The notes beneath the pieces were generated by a model that ran no database searches, was not told where the DNA came from, and was given only the letters and a program-made list of their open reading frames with translations. The position numbers were made by a program, and so were the translations under genes. From Bacteroidales bacterium (lineage in GTDB: Bacteria > Bacteroidota > Bacteroidia > Bacteroidales > UBA932), in NCBI GenBank assembly GCA_017937885.1, contig JAGBCS010000013.1, forward strand, positions 1 through 38,198: a stretch of DNA of 38,198 nt. Reading direction: 5' to 3'. Below are positions 24,965 to 33,323 of the stretch, piece after piece; position 1 is the first letter of the stretch, and each line of letters begins with the position of its first letter.

Positions 24965-26089
24965 ATGGCAAACTTCAGAACTGACTCGCGCATTGTCCTG
25001 ACGCTTGACGCCAGCGGCACCACAATGATGTTCGGAGCAATGCAGAGCGGCGAATTCATCGTCGACCCTATCATCACAGCGTCAAACGCGCATGACCTCG
25101 ACCTCTGTCTCCAGACTATGGTCAACGGCTTCCGCACGATCAGGGAACAGCTCGACAGGGAGCCCGTGGCGATAAGCTTCGCCTTCCCGGGCCCAGCCGA
25201 CTATCCGAACGGCATCATCGACGGCTACCTCCTGAACTTCCCTTCGTTCAGAAACGGAGTCGCTTTGGGACCTTACCTGAGGAAGAAGTTCGGTATCCCG
25301 GTCTTCATCAACAATGACGGAGACCTCTTCACATACGGAGAGGCTATCGGAGGTGTCCTGCCGGACATCAACGAAAAGCTGGAGCTCGCAGGAAGCGCAA
25401 AAAGATACAAGAACCTGCTCGGATGTACTTTCGGTGCAGGATTCGGCGTCGGAATGATCGTGAACGGGATGATGAACAGAGGCGACAACTCTTCCGTGGA
25501 GATCTGCTACCTCCCTCATTGCAAGCATAAGGACATCATCGTCGAGGAAGGTGTGTCGATCAGAGCAGTGAAGCGTGTGTACGCGGAACTGTCAGGCGAC
25601 CGCAGGCCGCTTGAGCCGAAGGATATCTTCGAGATAGCCGAAGGCGTGAGCGAGGGCAAGCAGGAGGCGGCGATCCAGGCCTTCGCCGAGATGGGCGAAG
25701 TGGCCGGCGAGGCGATTGCAGCGGCAGTCAATCTGACTGACGGTCTGATCGTCCTCGGAGGCGGAATGACCGGAGCGCATGAATACATCATGCCTTCGCT
25801 CCTGAAGGTCCTCCGCGGAAAGATCGGCACGCTTGAAGGCAAGCAGGTAGGAAGGATGCCGATGAAGGTATATGACCTTGACAACGAGGAGGAATTCAGG
25901 CAGTTCGTGAAGGGAGAGCAGAAGAAGATGAAGATCTACGGCAGCGAGATCGAGGTGGATTACGATCCGCAGAAGCGAATCGGAATCACGATCTCGAAGA
26001 TGGGAGCCAGCAAGGCCATTGCAGTCGGAGCCTATATCTTCGCCCTCGACCAGCTCGACCGCAAGAACGGTCACCACAGCATCTATTGA
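24965..26089 (+). CDS. ROK-family protein (putative sugar kinase)
   Basis: A 374-residue cytoplasmic protein of the ROK/hexokinase-like ATPase superfamily. The N-terminal phosphate-binding segment is IVLTLDASGTTMMFGA (about 10-25). The substrate region has FPGPADYPNGII and NNDGDLFTYGEA with the likely catalytic Asp. An adenosine-binding GCTFGAGFGVGMIVNG follows, with a C-terminal IVLGGGMTGA. The cysteine/histidine stretch CYLPHCKHKD resembles the zinc-binding region of ROK proteins. It has no helix-turn-helix domain, so it is kinase-like rather than a NagC/XylR-type repressor. Glucokinase is plausible given cotranscription with gpmI, but the sugar specificity cannot be read from sequence. It ends 16 bases before a strong terminator. 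Confidence 0.88.
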   Translation: MANFRTDSRIVLTLDASGTTMMFGAMQSGEFIVDPIITASNAHDLDLCLQTMVNGFRTIREQLDREPVAISFAFPGPADYPNGIIDGYLLNFPSFRNGVALGPYLRKKFGIPVFINNDGDLFTYGEAIGGVLPDINEKLELAGSAKRYKNLLGCTFGAGFGVGMIVNGMMNRGDNSSVEICYLPHCKHKDIIVEEGVSIRAVKRVYAELSGDRRPLEPKDIFEIAEGVSEGKQEAAIQAFAEMGEVAGEAIAAAVNLTDGLIVLGGGMTGAHEYIMPSLLKVLRGKIGTLEGKQVGRMPMKVYDLDNEEEFRQFVKGEQKKMKIYGSEIEVDYDPQKRIGITISKMGASKAIAVGAYIFALDQLDRKNGHHSIY

Positions 26090-26105
26090 TATACCATATT
26101 ATGGA

Positions 26106-26141
26106 AAGCGAGTCCTGCACCGGCCGGTGCAGGACTCGCTT
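26106..26141. terminator. Bidirectional terminator, 36-bp perfect palindrome
   Basis: 26106-26123 is exactly complementary to 26124-26141. It separates the convergent ends of the ROK gene and the M3 peptidase gene, and is followed on the plus strand by CTTTT. It closes both the gpmI operon and the long minus-strand locus. Confidence 0.85.
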
Positions 26142-26156
26142 CTTTTATCTGTATCA

Positions 26157-28166
26157 TTAAAGGCCGCGGCCACGAAGGAGAGCTCCTGAGTCAGGATCAG
26201 CTCCACGGAAGCGTCTGTAGAGGACCATCGGTTCCTCGCTTCCACCCATCTCGAGGACATTGCGACGGAAAGACATTGCAGTCTCCTTGTCGTAGATTCC
26301 CTTCTGCATGAAGAGTTCGAATGCGTCCTTGTCAAGCACCTCTGCCCAAAGATAGCTGTAATATCCGGCGCTGTATCCGCCGCTGAAGATATGAGCGAAA
26401 TAAGTGCTGCGGTAGCGTGGGATGATCTCGTCTATAAGTCCCATATCCTTGCAGGCCTGAGCCTCGAAAGCCATCGGATCAAGTCCCTCTACGCTGTCAA
26501 GCATATGCCACTTGAGGTCGAGGAGCGATGCGGCCGCAAGCTCTGTGGTCATGAAGCCCTGATTGAAGGTTCCGGCAGCCTCGATCTTGGCCACAAGAGA
26601 GTCAGGAATGACTGCACCTGTCTCATAATGACGGGCATAGTCTGCAAGAACATCCTTCTGGAATGCCCAGTTCTCCATGATCTGTGAAGGGAGCTCGACG
26701 AAGTCACGAGCGACTGAAGTACCGCTCACGCTCTTGTATGTACACTTGCTGAGAAGGCCGTGAAGGGCATGACCGTACTCATGGAAAAGAGTCTCGACGT
26801 TGTCAAGAGAAAGAAGGGACGGCTTGCCGTCTGAAGGCTTTGCAAAGTTGCCTACATTCACGATTACAGGGCGGATGTCCTTACCCTCTGCATTGACCTC
26901 CTGGTTCACGAAATTAGTCATCCAGGCTCCGCCTCTCTTCGTGCTGCGAGGGAAGTAGTCTGTCATGATGACACCGATGAGCGAGCCGTCAGCATCAGTC
27001 ACCTTGAAGCCCTCTACCTCCGGATGATATACAGGAATGTCCTCAAGCTTCTCATACTGAAGGCCGAAGAGCTTGGTCGTAAGGTCGAAGACGCCCTGAC
27101 GAACATTCTCCATCTGGAAATATGGCTTCGTCTGCTCCTCGTCGAGAGCGTACTTAGCCTTACGTACCTTTTCCGCGTAATATGCCCAGTCCCATGGCTC
27201 AATCTCACTTCCCTCAGGAAGAAGACCAGCCTTGATATCCTCGTTCATGATCTGCTGCATGTCTGCGATCTCTGCCTTTGCCTTGGCTACCGCAGGTTCC
27301 ATAAGGCCTGAAAGGAAGGTATCCACAGCCTCAGGAGTGCCGGCCATCTTGTCATGGAGAATCATATGGGCAGGAGTCTCGTAACCGAGAAGCTTCGCCT
27401 TCTCTATGCGGAGAGCCATGATCTTGACGATAAGGTCCTTGTTGTCATATGCATTGCCGTTGTTGCCTCTTGAAGCATAAGCCTTGAACATCTTCTCTCT
27501 GAGAGCGCGGTCTTCTGTAGAAGCCATTGCCTCAGGATACTCTGAGATCGAAAGACCGAACTCCTCGGCAAAGGCGTTGTTCTCCGCAAGGAGGTTGTTG
27601 CCGAAGGTGTTTGCAAGAGATGAAAGCTCCATGTTGATCTCGCGCATGCGTGCCTGCTCAGCCTCACCAAGTGCGATACCGTTGTTCACGAATGCGTCAT
27701 AGAGTTTCTTGAGGGCCATCTTCTGCTCCTGATTCAGTCCAAGGTTGTCGATGTCCTTATAGAGTTTCTCCACCTTGGCGAAGAAATATGGGTTCATGAA
27801 GATATTGTCGCTGTGCTCCGACATCATCGGAAGAACCTCCTCGACGATCTTCTGGAGAGACTCTGTCGCATCTGACTCGGAAACGTTGAAAAGCACCATT
27901 GTCACACGGTCGAGGATGGCGCCGGAACGCTCGTATGCAACGACAACATTCTCGAAAGTAGGAGCCTCGGAATTGGCGATGATCGCATCGATCTCGCTCT
28001 GCTGCTGGAGAATACCCATCTCAACAGCCGGTACATAATGTTTTTCCTTGATCTGCTCGAAATCTGGAATTCCATACGGAGTATCCCACTCGGTAAGGAA
28101 AGGATTGATCCTGTTGCAGGAAACTGCTGCCATAATAACAGTCAAAATAAGTAAGATTCTTTTCAT
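26157..28166 (-). CDS. dcp: M3 family zinc peptidase, peptidyl-dipeptidase Dcp type, lipoprotein
   Basis: A 669-residue oligopeptidase that removes C-terminal dipeptides from short peptides. The zinc site is HEYGH at 462-466 with the third ligand E491 in FVELPSQIMENW. The C-terminus (RRFRGADPDSGALLRGRGL) is diagnostic for Dcp within M3. Unlike cytoplasmic Dcp it begins with a lipoprotein signal (lipobox AAVSC, C17), so it acts in the envelope. It lies 22 bases after the DUF5689 lipoprotein and is probably the last gene of the minus-strand operon, ending at the 36-bp palindromic terminator. Whether it belongs functionally to the nuclease/receptor locus (for example, trimming peptides from nucleoprotein) or is only a neighbour is unclear. 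Confidence 0.93.
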   Translation of the reverse strand: MKRILLILTVIMAAVSCNRINPFLTEWDTPYGIPDFEQIKEKHYVPAVEMGILQQQSEIDAIIANSEAPTFENVVVAYERSGAILDRVTMVLFNVSESDATESLQKIVEEVLPMMSEHSDNIFMNPYFFAKVEKLYKDIDNLGLNQEQKMALKKLYDAFVNNGIALGEAEQARMREINMELSSLANTFGNNLLAENNAFAEEFGLSISEYPEAMASTEDRALREKMFKAYASRGNNGNAYDNKDLIVKIMALRIEKAKLLGYETPAHMILHDKMAGTPEAVDTFLSGLMEPAVAKAKAEIADMQQIMNEDIKAGLLPEGSEIEPWDWAYYAEKVRKAKYALDEEQTKPYFQMENVRQGVFDLTTKLFGLQYEKLEDIPVYHPEVEGFKVTDADGSLIGVIMTDYFPRSTKRGGAWMTNFVNQEVNAEGKDIRPVIVNVGNFAKPSDGKPSLLSLDNVETLFHEYGHALHGLLSKCTYKSVSGTSVARDFVELPSQIMENWAFQKDVLADYARHYETGAVIPDSLVAKIEAAGTFNQGFMTTELAAASLLDLKWHMLDSVEGLDPMAFEAQACKDMGLIDEIIPRYRSTYFAHIFSGGYSAGYYSYLWAEVLDKDAFELFMQKGIYDKETAMSFRRNVLEMGGSEEPMVLYRRFRGADPDSGALLRGRGL

Positions 28167-28188
28167 GATATAGGTTTATAGTACATTA

Positions 28189-29229
28189 TTATTTGTTTAC
28201 CTTGACACCGTCGAGGTCTATCAGAGTGAACTGAGACTCCCCGTCATATTCTGTAAGGATGCCTGTGAAGTCTACGGTAGCCTTGCCTGCCAGCACATCC
28301 GGATCGATCTGCTCGTCAGAGAAGCGGCAGAAACCGCTTGATCGGACCTGTACCGATGACTTTCCCATCTTGAAGTACTGGCTCACGGCATATGCCGTAG
28401 GGATGATCGAATATGTGCCGTCCGGATTCTTGAATTCGCTGACCTTCCTGGAGTCATCCTGAAGGGCTGCGTCGTCAAAGTTTCCGGCTTCGAGATAGCT
28501 CTTGAAAAGAGTCTCGGACATAGCCCATGTGGTAACACCCCAGTTGGTCGGCTCCTGATCATAGTCGGTCGAGATGAAGATACGGTTGGTCGCAGCCTTC
28601 TTCGCCTCGCCGGAAAGGTTCGGATTCACATAGATCAGGCAGAATATCTCGTTGCCGTAAGTAAGTCCCTTGATGGTCACCAGACGTCCGAGATTCGACT
28701 TCTTCCTGAGATCAGCCTCAGTGATCGTCACCGGCTCGACCGGATCATCATAAGGTCCCTTGAAGACATGCGTGTCGATGATTGAGGAATGTTCCATATA
28801 CGAAGTCTCGTACTCCCCTGTCGGATCACTGTATCCTATCTGGATCATGCCGTTATAGTCACCTACGGTCAGACCTTCACAATCCACATATATCCACTGC
28901 CCCAGTCTGTATTCGTTATAAAGGCCGTTCTTGCCGATCTTGACTTCTATGCCGGCTGTCTCGTCCTGGATGTACAGGCTCTTGTATAGGTTGCCCACCT
29001 TGTCTGATGTCGTCACCTGGCCTGCGATCACCACATTACCTGTAATGGTTATCGGCTTCCTGCCGTTTGCCGTATACATATCCTTGAGCTCGGAGATTGT
29101 GACGGTAGCCTTCATCTCCACCGGCTCGACATATTCCGGATCATCATACTGGCCTGTGAAGACCGGCTGGAACTCCTCGCATCCCGCGAGAAGGGCCATA
29201 GCCAATAGTATTGTAGATATCTTTTTCAT
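28189..29229 (-). CDS. DUF5689-type OB-like surface lipoprotein
   Basis: A 346-residue lipoprotein: signal peptide with lipobox LLAGC (C17), followed by an acidic stretch typical of Bacteroidota surface-exposed lipoproteins. Residues about 40-135 (ATVTISELKDMY, ITITGNVVIAGQVTT, NLYKSLYIQDETAGIEVKIGKNGLYNEYRLGQWIYVDCEGLTVGDYNGMIQIGY) follow the DUF5689 pattern. That pattern resembles the OB-fold module of the Bacillus nuclease YhcR (strand, IQDETGGI-like hairpin, VGD-like turn). A second OB-like segment lies at about 170-330. Its ATG overlaps the stop of the TonB-dependent receptor by one base, so it is probably made in a fixed ratio with the receptor, as SusD is with SusC. It is not SusD-like. 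I infer a ligand-binding partner of the receptor. Confidence 0.82.
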   Translation of the reverse strand: MKKISTILLAMALLAGCEEFQPVFTGQYDDPEYVEPVEMKATVTISELKDMYTANGRKPITITGNVVIAGQVTTSDKVGNLYKSLYIQDETAGIEVKIGKNGLYNEYRLGQWIYVDCEGLTVGDYNGMIQIGYSDPTGEYETSYMEHSSIIDTHVFKGPYDDPVEPVTITEADLRKKSNLGRLVTIKGLTYGNEIFCLIYVNPNLSGEAKKAATNRIFISTDYDQEPTNWGVTTWAMSETLFKSYLEAGNFDDAALQDDSRKVSEFKNPDGTYSIIPTAYAVSQYFKMGKSSVQVRSSGFCRFSDEQIDPDVLAGKATVDFTGILTEYDGESQFTLIDLDGVKVNK

Positions 29230-32192
29230 TAGAATCTGAAATAGAGGTTCAACATATAGTTAAAGCCCTGCATGTAGAAGTACTTCGAGTCAAACCTGTA
29301 ATACCTCTCGCAGCTCTTGCTGTCGATCAGACGTGTCTGCTCGTATCCTCCTGTCTTGACGGCCTTGTTGTTGGTGATGTTCTGAAGATTCAGAGAGAAG
29401 CCGAAATTGTACTTGCGGTTGATATACCACGACTTGCCGATGCTCGCATTGAGGACGAACATAGGATCGAACTTCTCCTGAGCCGTCATGTACTCTACCT
29501 CGACAGGAGTGATGATTCCGTCCGGTCCGGCCACAGCCATATCGGTCCTGTAAAGAGGGTTCATGTCAAGATATGAGTTTGCAAAGTACTGTGCATCAAG
29601 CTCGAAGAACCAGTAAGAGTTAGTACGGTAACTGAGACCGAGATCCGCAGCAAACTGAGGTGTCGACGGTACGTAATGCTTGTTGTATCCCACCACGACA
29701 GGATTTCCGTTCTCGTCGTAGTCATAGCTGACTTCGCCGTTGATTTCAGTCTTGCTGTATACAGGAGCCGAAGCCCAGTAAGGCACCATCTGATTGTCGA
29801 AGATCACCTCGGCGCTGTTGTCAACGGTCTGCGTCATGCGCGGAGTAGAAGTATAGATATACTCACCCCAGCTGAGCGCTCCCTGAAGCGATAGGTTCTT
29901 CACGAAGAACGGTACGCTGAAACCGAGCTCCATACCCATATGCCTCTGGTCAATGCCGCTCATGGCGAAGTTGGTGAATGAGTTCTGCGAGTCATCGTAG
30001 AAGCTCATCATGTCGGTCTGGTCCTTGATCTTGGTATAGAATCCCGTCACACGGACGTTGTATCCGTTGCTGCTGTACTGGTAGTTGAGATCAGCAGACA
30101 TGGTCTTCATCGTCTCCAGATTTGGCACGAGAGAATTCCTCGTACGAGGAGAGATGAAAGACTGAGCGAATGTAGGGGCGTCGTTGAAATAGCCAGCATT
30201 AGCATAGATACGGTGGCCTCCCGTGATCTGGTACTGAAGACCGAGCTTCGCAGAATAAGTCAGGAAGTCCGCGATTTCGGAATTGCCCTTCGAGGTGATC
30301 GGCTTGAGTTCGCCGTTCACCTTCTCATAGGTCGTGAGGACCTGGCCGTTATAGACGAATTCACTTCCGTCGTCATTCAGACCGGCAAACATACCCTTAC
30401 GCACAAGACCTTCCCTCCAGAACTTCACATAGCCCCCTTCGAGCGCAAGATTCGCCTTGAAGGCACCGAGATCCCAAGCACCGTTCGCCCAGACATTTGC
30501 ATTACGGACATGTGCATAATAGTCATATCCGTACTTGTCGCCTTTGTAAAGGGTCTGGGCCTGGCCGTACCTGATATAGTAATCGAGGTCGTTCTGGACC
30601 ATGGCAGGAGACGACGCGAAATCACGCTCCGCGAACTGGTCTATGTTCATGTAGTATTCGCCGCCGAGCAGATCGTCAAGTCTCTTGTAGTACTCTGTAC
30701 GGTTCCACTTGTAGGTCACTCCGCCGGTAAGGGTGAATGCCCTGCTTGCCGTCCATTTCAGGCTGGCGTTGAGGTTGATGTCGTTCTGGTCGACGCGACG
30801 CTCCTCGATGACGTACTTCGAACGAAGATATCCGGCATCGTCATAGCTGTTGTAGTTGACGTTATAGAGACGGTCCCAGTTGATGTGAGCGTATTCCGGG
30901 ACGTCATTCTCCCATGCATCCTTCGCCCAGAAGTACTTCTCCCTGTTCTGACGGTTGTAGTCCTCGTCCTCCATCCAGAAATAGCTCGGGAGATTGCGGT
31001 AATAGTCAGGACGCGGATCCGGTGCATCATACCAGTCAAGAGCGGTATAGCCGTTCTTTCCGGTACGCCAGAGAAGGGTTGCGGATGCCTCAAGGTCATC
31101 GTTCGGCGTCGCCGTATACTTGAGTATCGTCACAGGCTCGAAGGTCTTGCGGACACGCGCGTTACGTACCTTGCCGTTCTGATATCCCCAGTTGCTGTTG
31201 TACATGTTGTCGCCCATCAGGTCATAGACCTCCTGGGTCGATGCGTTCTGCGCTCCTCGCTGTCCCGGAGCCGCAAAGGTGATCAGGCTTATGCGGTGCT
31301 CGTCACCGATCTTCTTCTCCACTCCTGCATAATATGCGAAGTTGCGGTAGTAAACTCCCTTCACCCAGTCGTTTCCACCGAGACGCGCTGACACGTTGAA
31401 CGCATATGACCATCCGTTGTCAAGTTCGCCCGACGCATAGCTTGCCATAAGGCGGAGACGGTAGAGCGCACTGTTGGAAAGGGCGCTGAAACGCCAGCCG
31501 GTGCGGACGCTTGAAGGATTCGCATGGATATTGGTCACACCGTTGTAGCCTCCGAAACCGTAATCGGAAACCTCGTTTCCGATAGTCGTCTCCTTGCTTC
31601 TCATCGCCTCATTGAGACCGCTCCAGAGCGAATACGGCGAATATCCCGTTATCGCGTCATTCATCCTGATGCCGCTCAGGTACACATCCTGCGATTCGCT
31701 GGTGTAGCCTCTGTTCTTGAAGCGGACGTTGCTGAAGCCGAAGCTGACGATCTCGTTGTAAGGGTCATTCGTTCCGAAAAGAATGGTCGGTGTATCATCG
31801 TATCCCGAATCATCCATATCGAATTCTGCAAAGCTTGAGTCATCGACGTCATCCACCACCTGTTCCGCAACCATGCCGACAAAGATCAGGTCCTTGACAT
31901 AGCCTTCGATGGTAACGTTCACATGAGCTTCCAGAAAGCCCGGCGCACTTATCGTCATGTCGTACATGCCGTTCGGCATGTCATCGATGAGGAACTTTCC
32001 CTCAGCATCAGACACTGTCTGTGCCACGGTCTCGCCGCTCTGTGAAAGAACGACCGTCGCCTCTGCAATCGGCGCCCTGCCGGCACGGTTGACCACAGTA
32101 CCCTTGACGCCTCCCCAATCGCCTGATTGAGCGACAAGGGCAGAAGTGCACAGCAGCACAGCCGCAATTGTCAGTAATATCTTCTTCATCAT
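29229..32192 (-). CDS. TonB-dependent outer-membrane receptor with carboxypeptidase-regulatory-like domain
   Basis: About 987 residues. A signal peptide (KKILLTIAAVLLCTSALVAQ) is followed by a carboxypeptidase-regulatory-like beta domain (about 25-110, VKGTVVNRAGRAPIAEATVVL, YDMTISAPGF) and an acidic hinge rich in Asp. A plug domain then leads into a 22-strand-type barrel that is very rich in Tyr, Asn and Trp. The chain ends in an aromatic-terminated strand (LNLYFRF), as outer-membrane barrels do. It imports ligands across the outer membrane using TonB. There is no SusD partner; instead a DUF5689 lipoprotein gene overlaps its stop by one base, and exported nuclease and EEP genes lie directly upstream. 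The frame opens at 32207, but the first codons fall within an intergenic repeat; the Met at 32192 (or 32189) begins a normal signal peptide. Confidence 0.92.
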   Translation of the reverse strand: MMKKILLTIAAVLLCTSALVAQSGDWGGVKGTVVNRAGRAPIAEATVVLSQSGETVAQTVSDAEGKFLIDDMPNGMYDMTISAPGFLEAHVNVTIEGYVKDLIFVGMVAEQVVDDVDDSSFAEFDMDDSGYDDTPTILFGTNDPYNEIVSFGFSNVRFKNRGYTSESQDVYLSGIRMNDAITGYSPYSLWSGLNEAMRSKETTIGNEVSDYGFGGYNGVTNIHANPSSVRTGWRFSALSNSALYRLRLMASYASGELDNGWSYAFNVSARLGGNDWVKGVYYRNFAYYAGVEKKIGDEHRISLITFAAPGQRGAQNASTQEVYDLMGDNMYNSNWGYQNGKVRNARVRKTFEPVTILKYTATPNDDLEASATLLWRTGKNGYTALDWYDAPDPRPDYYRNLPSYFWMEDEDYNRQNREKYFWAKDAWENDVPEYAHINWDRLYNVNYNSYDDAGYLRSKYVIEERRVDQNDINLNASLKWTASRAFTLTGGVTYKWNRTEYYKRLDDLLGGEYYMNIDQFAERDFASSPAMVQNDLDYYIRYGQAQTLYKGDKYGYDYYAHVRNANVWANGAWDLGAFKANLALEGGYVKFWREGLVRKGMFAGLNDDGSEFVYNGQVLTTYEKVNGELKPITSKGNSEIADFLTYSAKLGLQYQITGGHRIYANAGYFNDAPTFAQSFISPRTRNSLVPNLETMKTMSADLNYQYSSNGYNVRVTGFYTKIKDQTDMMSFYDDSQNSFTNFAMSGIDQRHMGMELGFSVPFFVKNLSLQGALSWGEYIYTSTPRMTQTVDNSAEVIFDNQMVPYWASAPVYSKTEINGEVSYDYDENGNPVVVGYNKHYVPSTPQFAADLGLSYRTNSYWFFELDAQYFANSYLDMNPLYRTDMAVAGPDGIITPVEVEYMTAQEKFDPMFVLNASIGKSWYINRKYNFGFSLNLQNITNNKAVKTGGYEQTRLIDSKSCERYYRFDSKYFYMQGFNYMLNLYFRF

Positions 32193-32202
32193 ATTCTTAA
32201 AT

Positions 32203-32226
32203 GTCATCTCGACCGAAGCCGAGAGT
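32203..32226. repeat. Short interspersed-type repeat between the EEP and receptor genes
   Basis: The sequence GTCATCTCGACCGAAGCC followed by GAGAGT contains a 5-bp inverted repeat (TCTCG/CGAGA). It resembles the GTCAT-TTCGACCG-AG family of short dispersed repeats that I associate with many Bacteroidota genomes. Only one copy was noticed in this window, so the assignment rests on memory of the motif rather than on copies seen here. Confidence 0.4.
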
Positions 32227-32229
32227 CTT

Positions 32230-33312
32230 CTATTTGCTGATTACAATATAAGTCGGATAATGGTCACTGTAGCCTCCTATGAAGGCGCCATTCGAGAAAG
32301 TACGGTAAGGAGTACCCTTGTACTGTCCCTTCTGGTTGGTCAGGAACTTCTTCTTGTACACATGACCATGATAGCCCTTCTTTCCGAGAGGAGTTATCTT
32401 AAGACCTCCGTCCGGTGCGTTCGCAAGAGCATTGTTGACAAGCAGGAGGTCATATATGCTCCATACACCGCGATATGCCAGAGAACCGTGACCATCCTTG
32501 AGCATCTCGATGAACGGGCTGTAGAAGTCCTTGTCCGTCACGTCTTCGATATTCTCCTTTCCATGGAGATACTCCGCCATGCTCGGGTCGGTCGGATTGT
32601 CGTTCATGTCACCCATGCAGACGATCTTGATGCCAGGATACTTCTTCTGCATCATCATCGCATGGTCATACATGATCTCGCCGCCACGGTCGCGAAGCTG
32701 ATTGCTTCCCTTCTTGTCTCCGGCGCGGGACGGAAGATGCGCGACATATATCGCAAAGTGCTCACCGTCAATGAGTCCATGCACCATGAGGATATCTCTG
32801 GTCTTGAAATAGTCCTGTTCGCTCTCTGACATCACGAAATCAATCGAACTGCCTTCGAAGGTATACGGGATAGACTCGCTGTCGAGATACTTGAACTGCT
32901 TCGGGTTATACAGGAGGGCCACATCGACGCCTCTTCTGTCCGGACCGTCATAATGGATGATCTGATAATTTGCATCTGCTATCTGCGGATCCGCGACGAG
33001 ATCCTCAAGCACAAGACGGTTCTCGATCTCGCTCACGCCGAGAAGCGTATGGTAACGGCCGTTGTCGTTTGCCATTTCCTTGATGACCTTGGCCATGTTC
33101 GAGACCTTCTTCTGGTATTTAACCTCAGTCCATTTGTTGGCACCGTCAGGCAGGAACTCGCCATCGTTCTTGACCGGATCGTCATAAGTGTCGAACAAGT
33201 TCTCGAGATTATAAAATCCGATCACATATGCCCTTTCGCCCTGCTGGGCGCATGCGCTCAGACAGAATGCCACAAGGGCTGTAAGGATAATTGCTATCTT
33301 TTTCATTTTCAT
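32230..33312 (-). CDS. Exported endonuclease/exonuclease/phosphatase (EEP) family lipoprotein
   Basis: A 360-residue member of the DNase I/exonuclease III/sphingomyelinase fold. The active-site set is complete: N35 (FYNLENLFD), E95 (GVSEIEN), the substrate-contact segment YDGPDRRGVDVALLY, H192 (AHLPSR), D235 and N237 (GDMNDNP), and D350-H351 (YSDHYP). It is exported through a signal peptide with lipobox LSAC (C21). The fold cuts phosphodiester or phosphomonoester bonds, so DNA, RNA, nucleotides or phospholipid head groups are all possible. Its position 11 bases after a DNA/RNA non-specific endonuclease gene and 37 bases before the receptor favours nucleic acid or nucleotides. A start two residues later (second Met) is equally possible. 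Confidence 0.92.
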   Translation of the reverse strand: MKMKKIAIILTALVAFCLSACAQQGERAYVIGFYNLENLFDTYDDPVKNDGEFLPDGANKWTEVKYQKKVSNMAKVIKEMANDNGRYHTLLGVSEIENRLVLEDLVADPQIADANYQIIHYDGPDRRGVDVALLYNPKQFKYLDSESIPYTFEGSSIDFVMSESEQDYFKTRDILMVHGLIDGEHFAIYVAHLPSRAGDKKGSNQLRDRGGEIMYDHAMMMQKKYPGIKIVCMGDMNDNPTDPSMAEYLHGKENIEDVTDKDFYSPFIEMLKDGHGSLAYRGVWSIYDLLLVNNALANAPDGGLKITPLGKKGYHGHVYKKKFLTNQKGQYKGTPYRTFSNGAFIGGYSDHYPTYIVISK

Positions 33313-33323
33313 TGAGTTTCAGA

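Noticed and set aside
30213-31391. 392-codon open frame antisense to the TonB-dependent receptor
   Set aside because: The receptor is clear on the other strand; the antisense translation is Val/Ile-rich without domain logic.
29229-32192. Reading the receptor as a SusC protein of a polysaccharide utilisation locus
   Set aside because: No SusD-like gene, glycoside hydrolase, sulfatase or hybrid two-component regulator is present in the window; neighbours are nucleases and OB-like lipoproteins.
32193-32207. Receptor start at 32207
   Set aside because: It would begin inside the intergenic repeat and place residues before a normal signal peptide that starts at 32192 or 32189.
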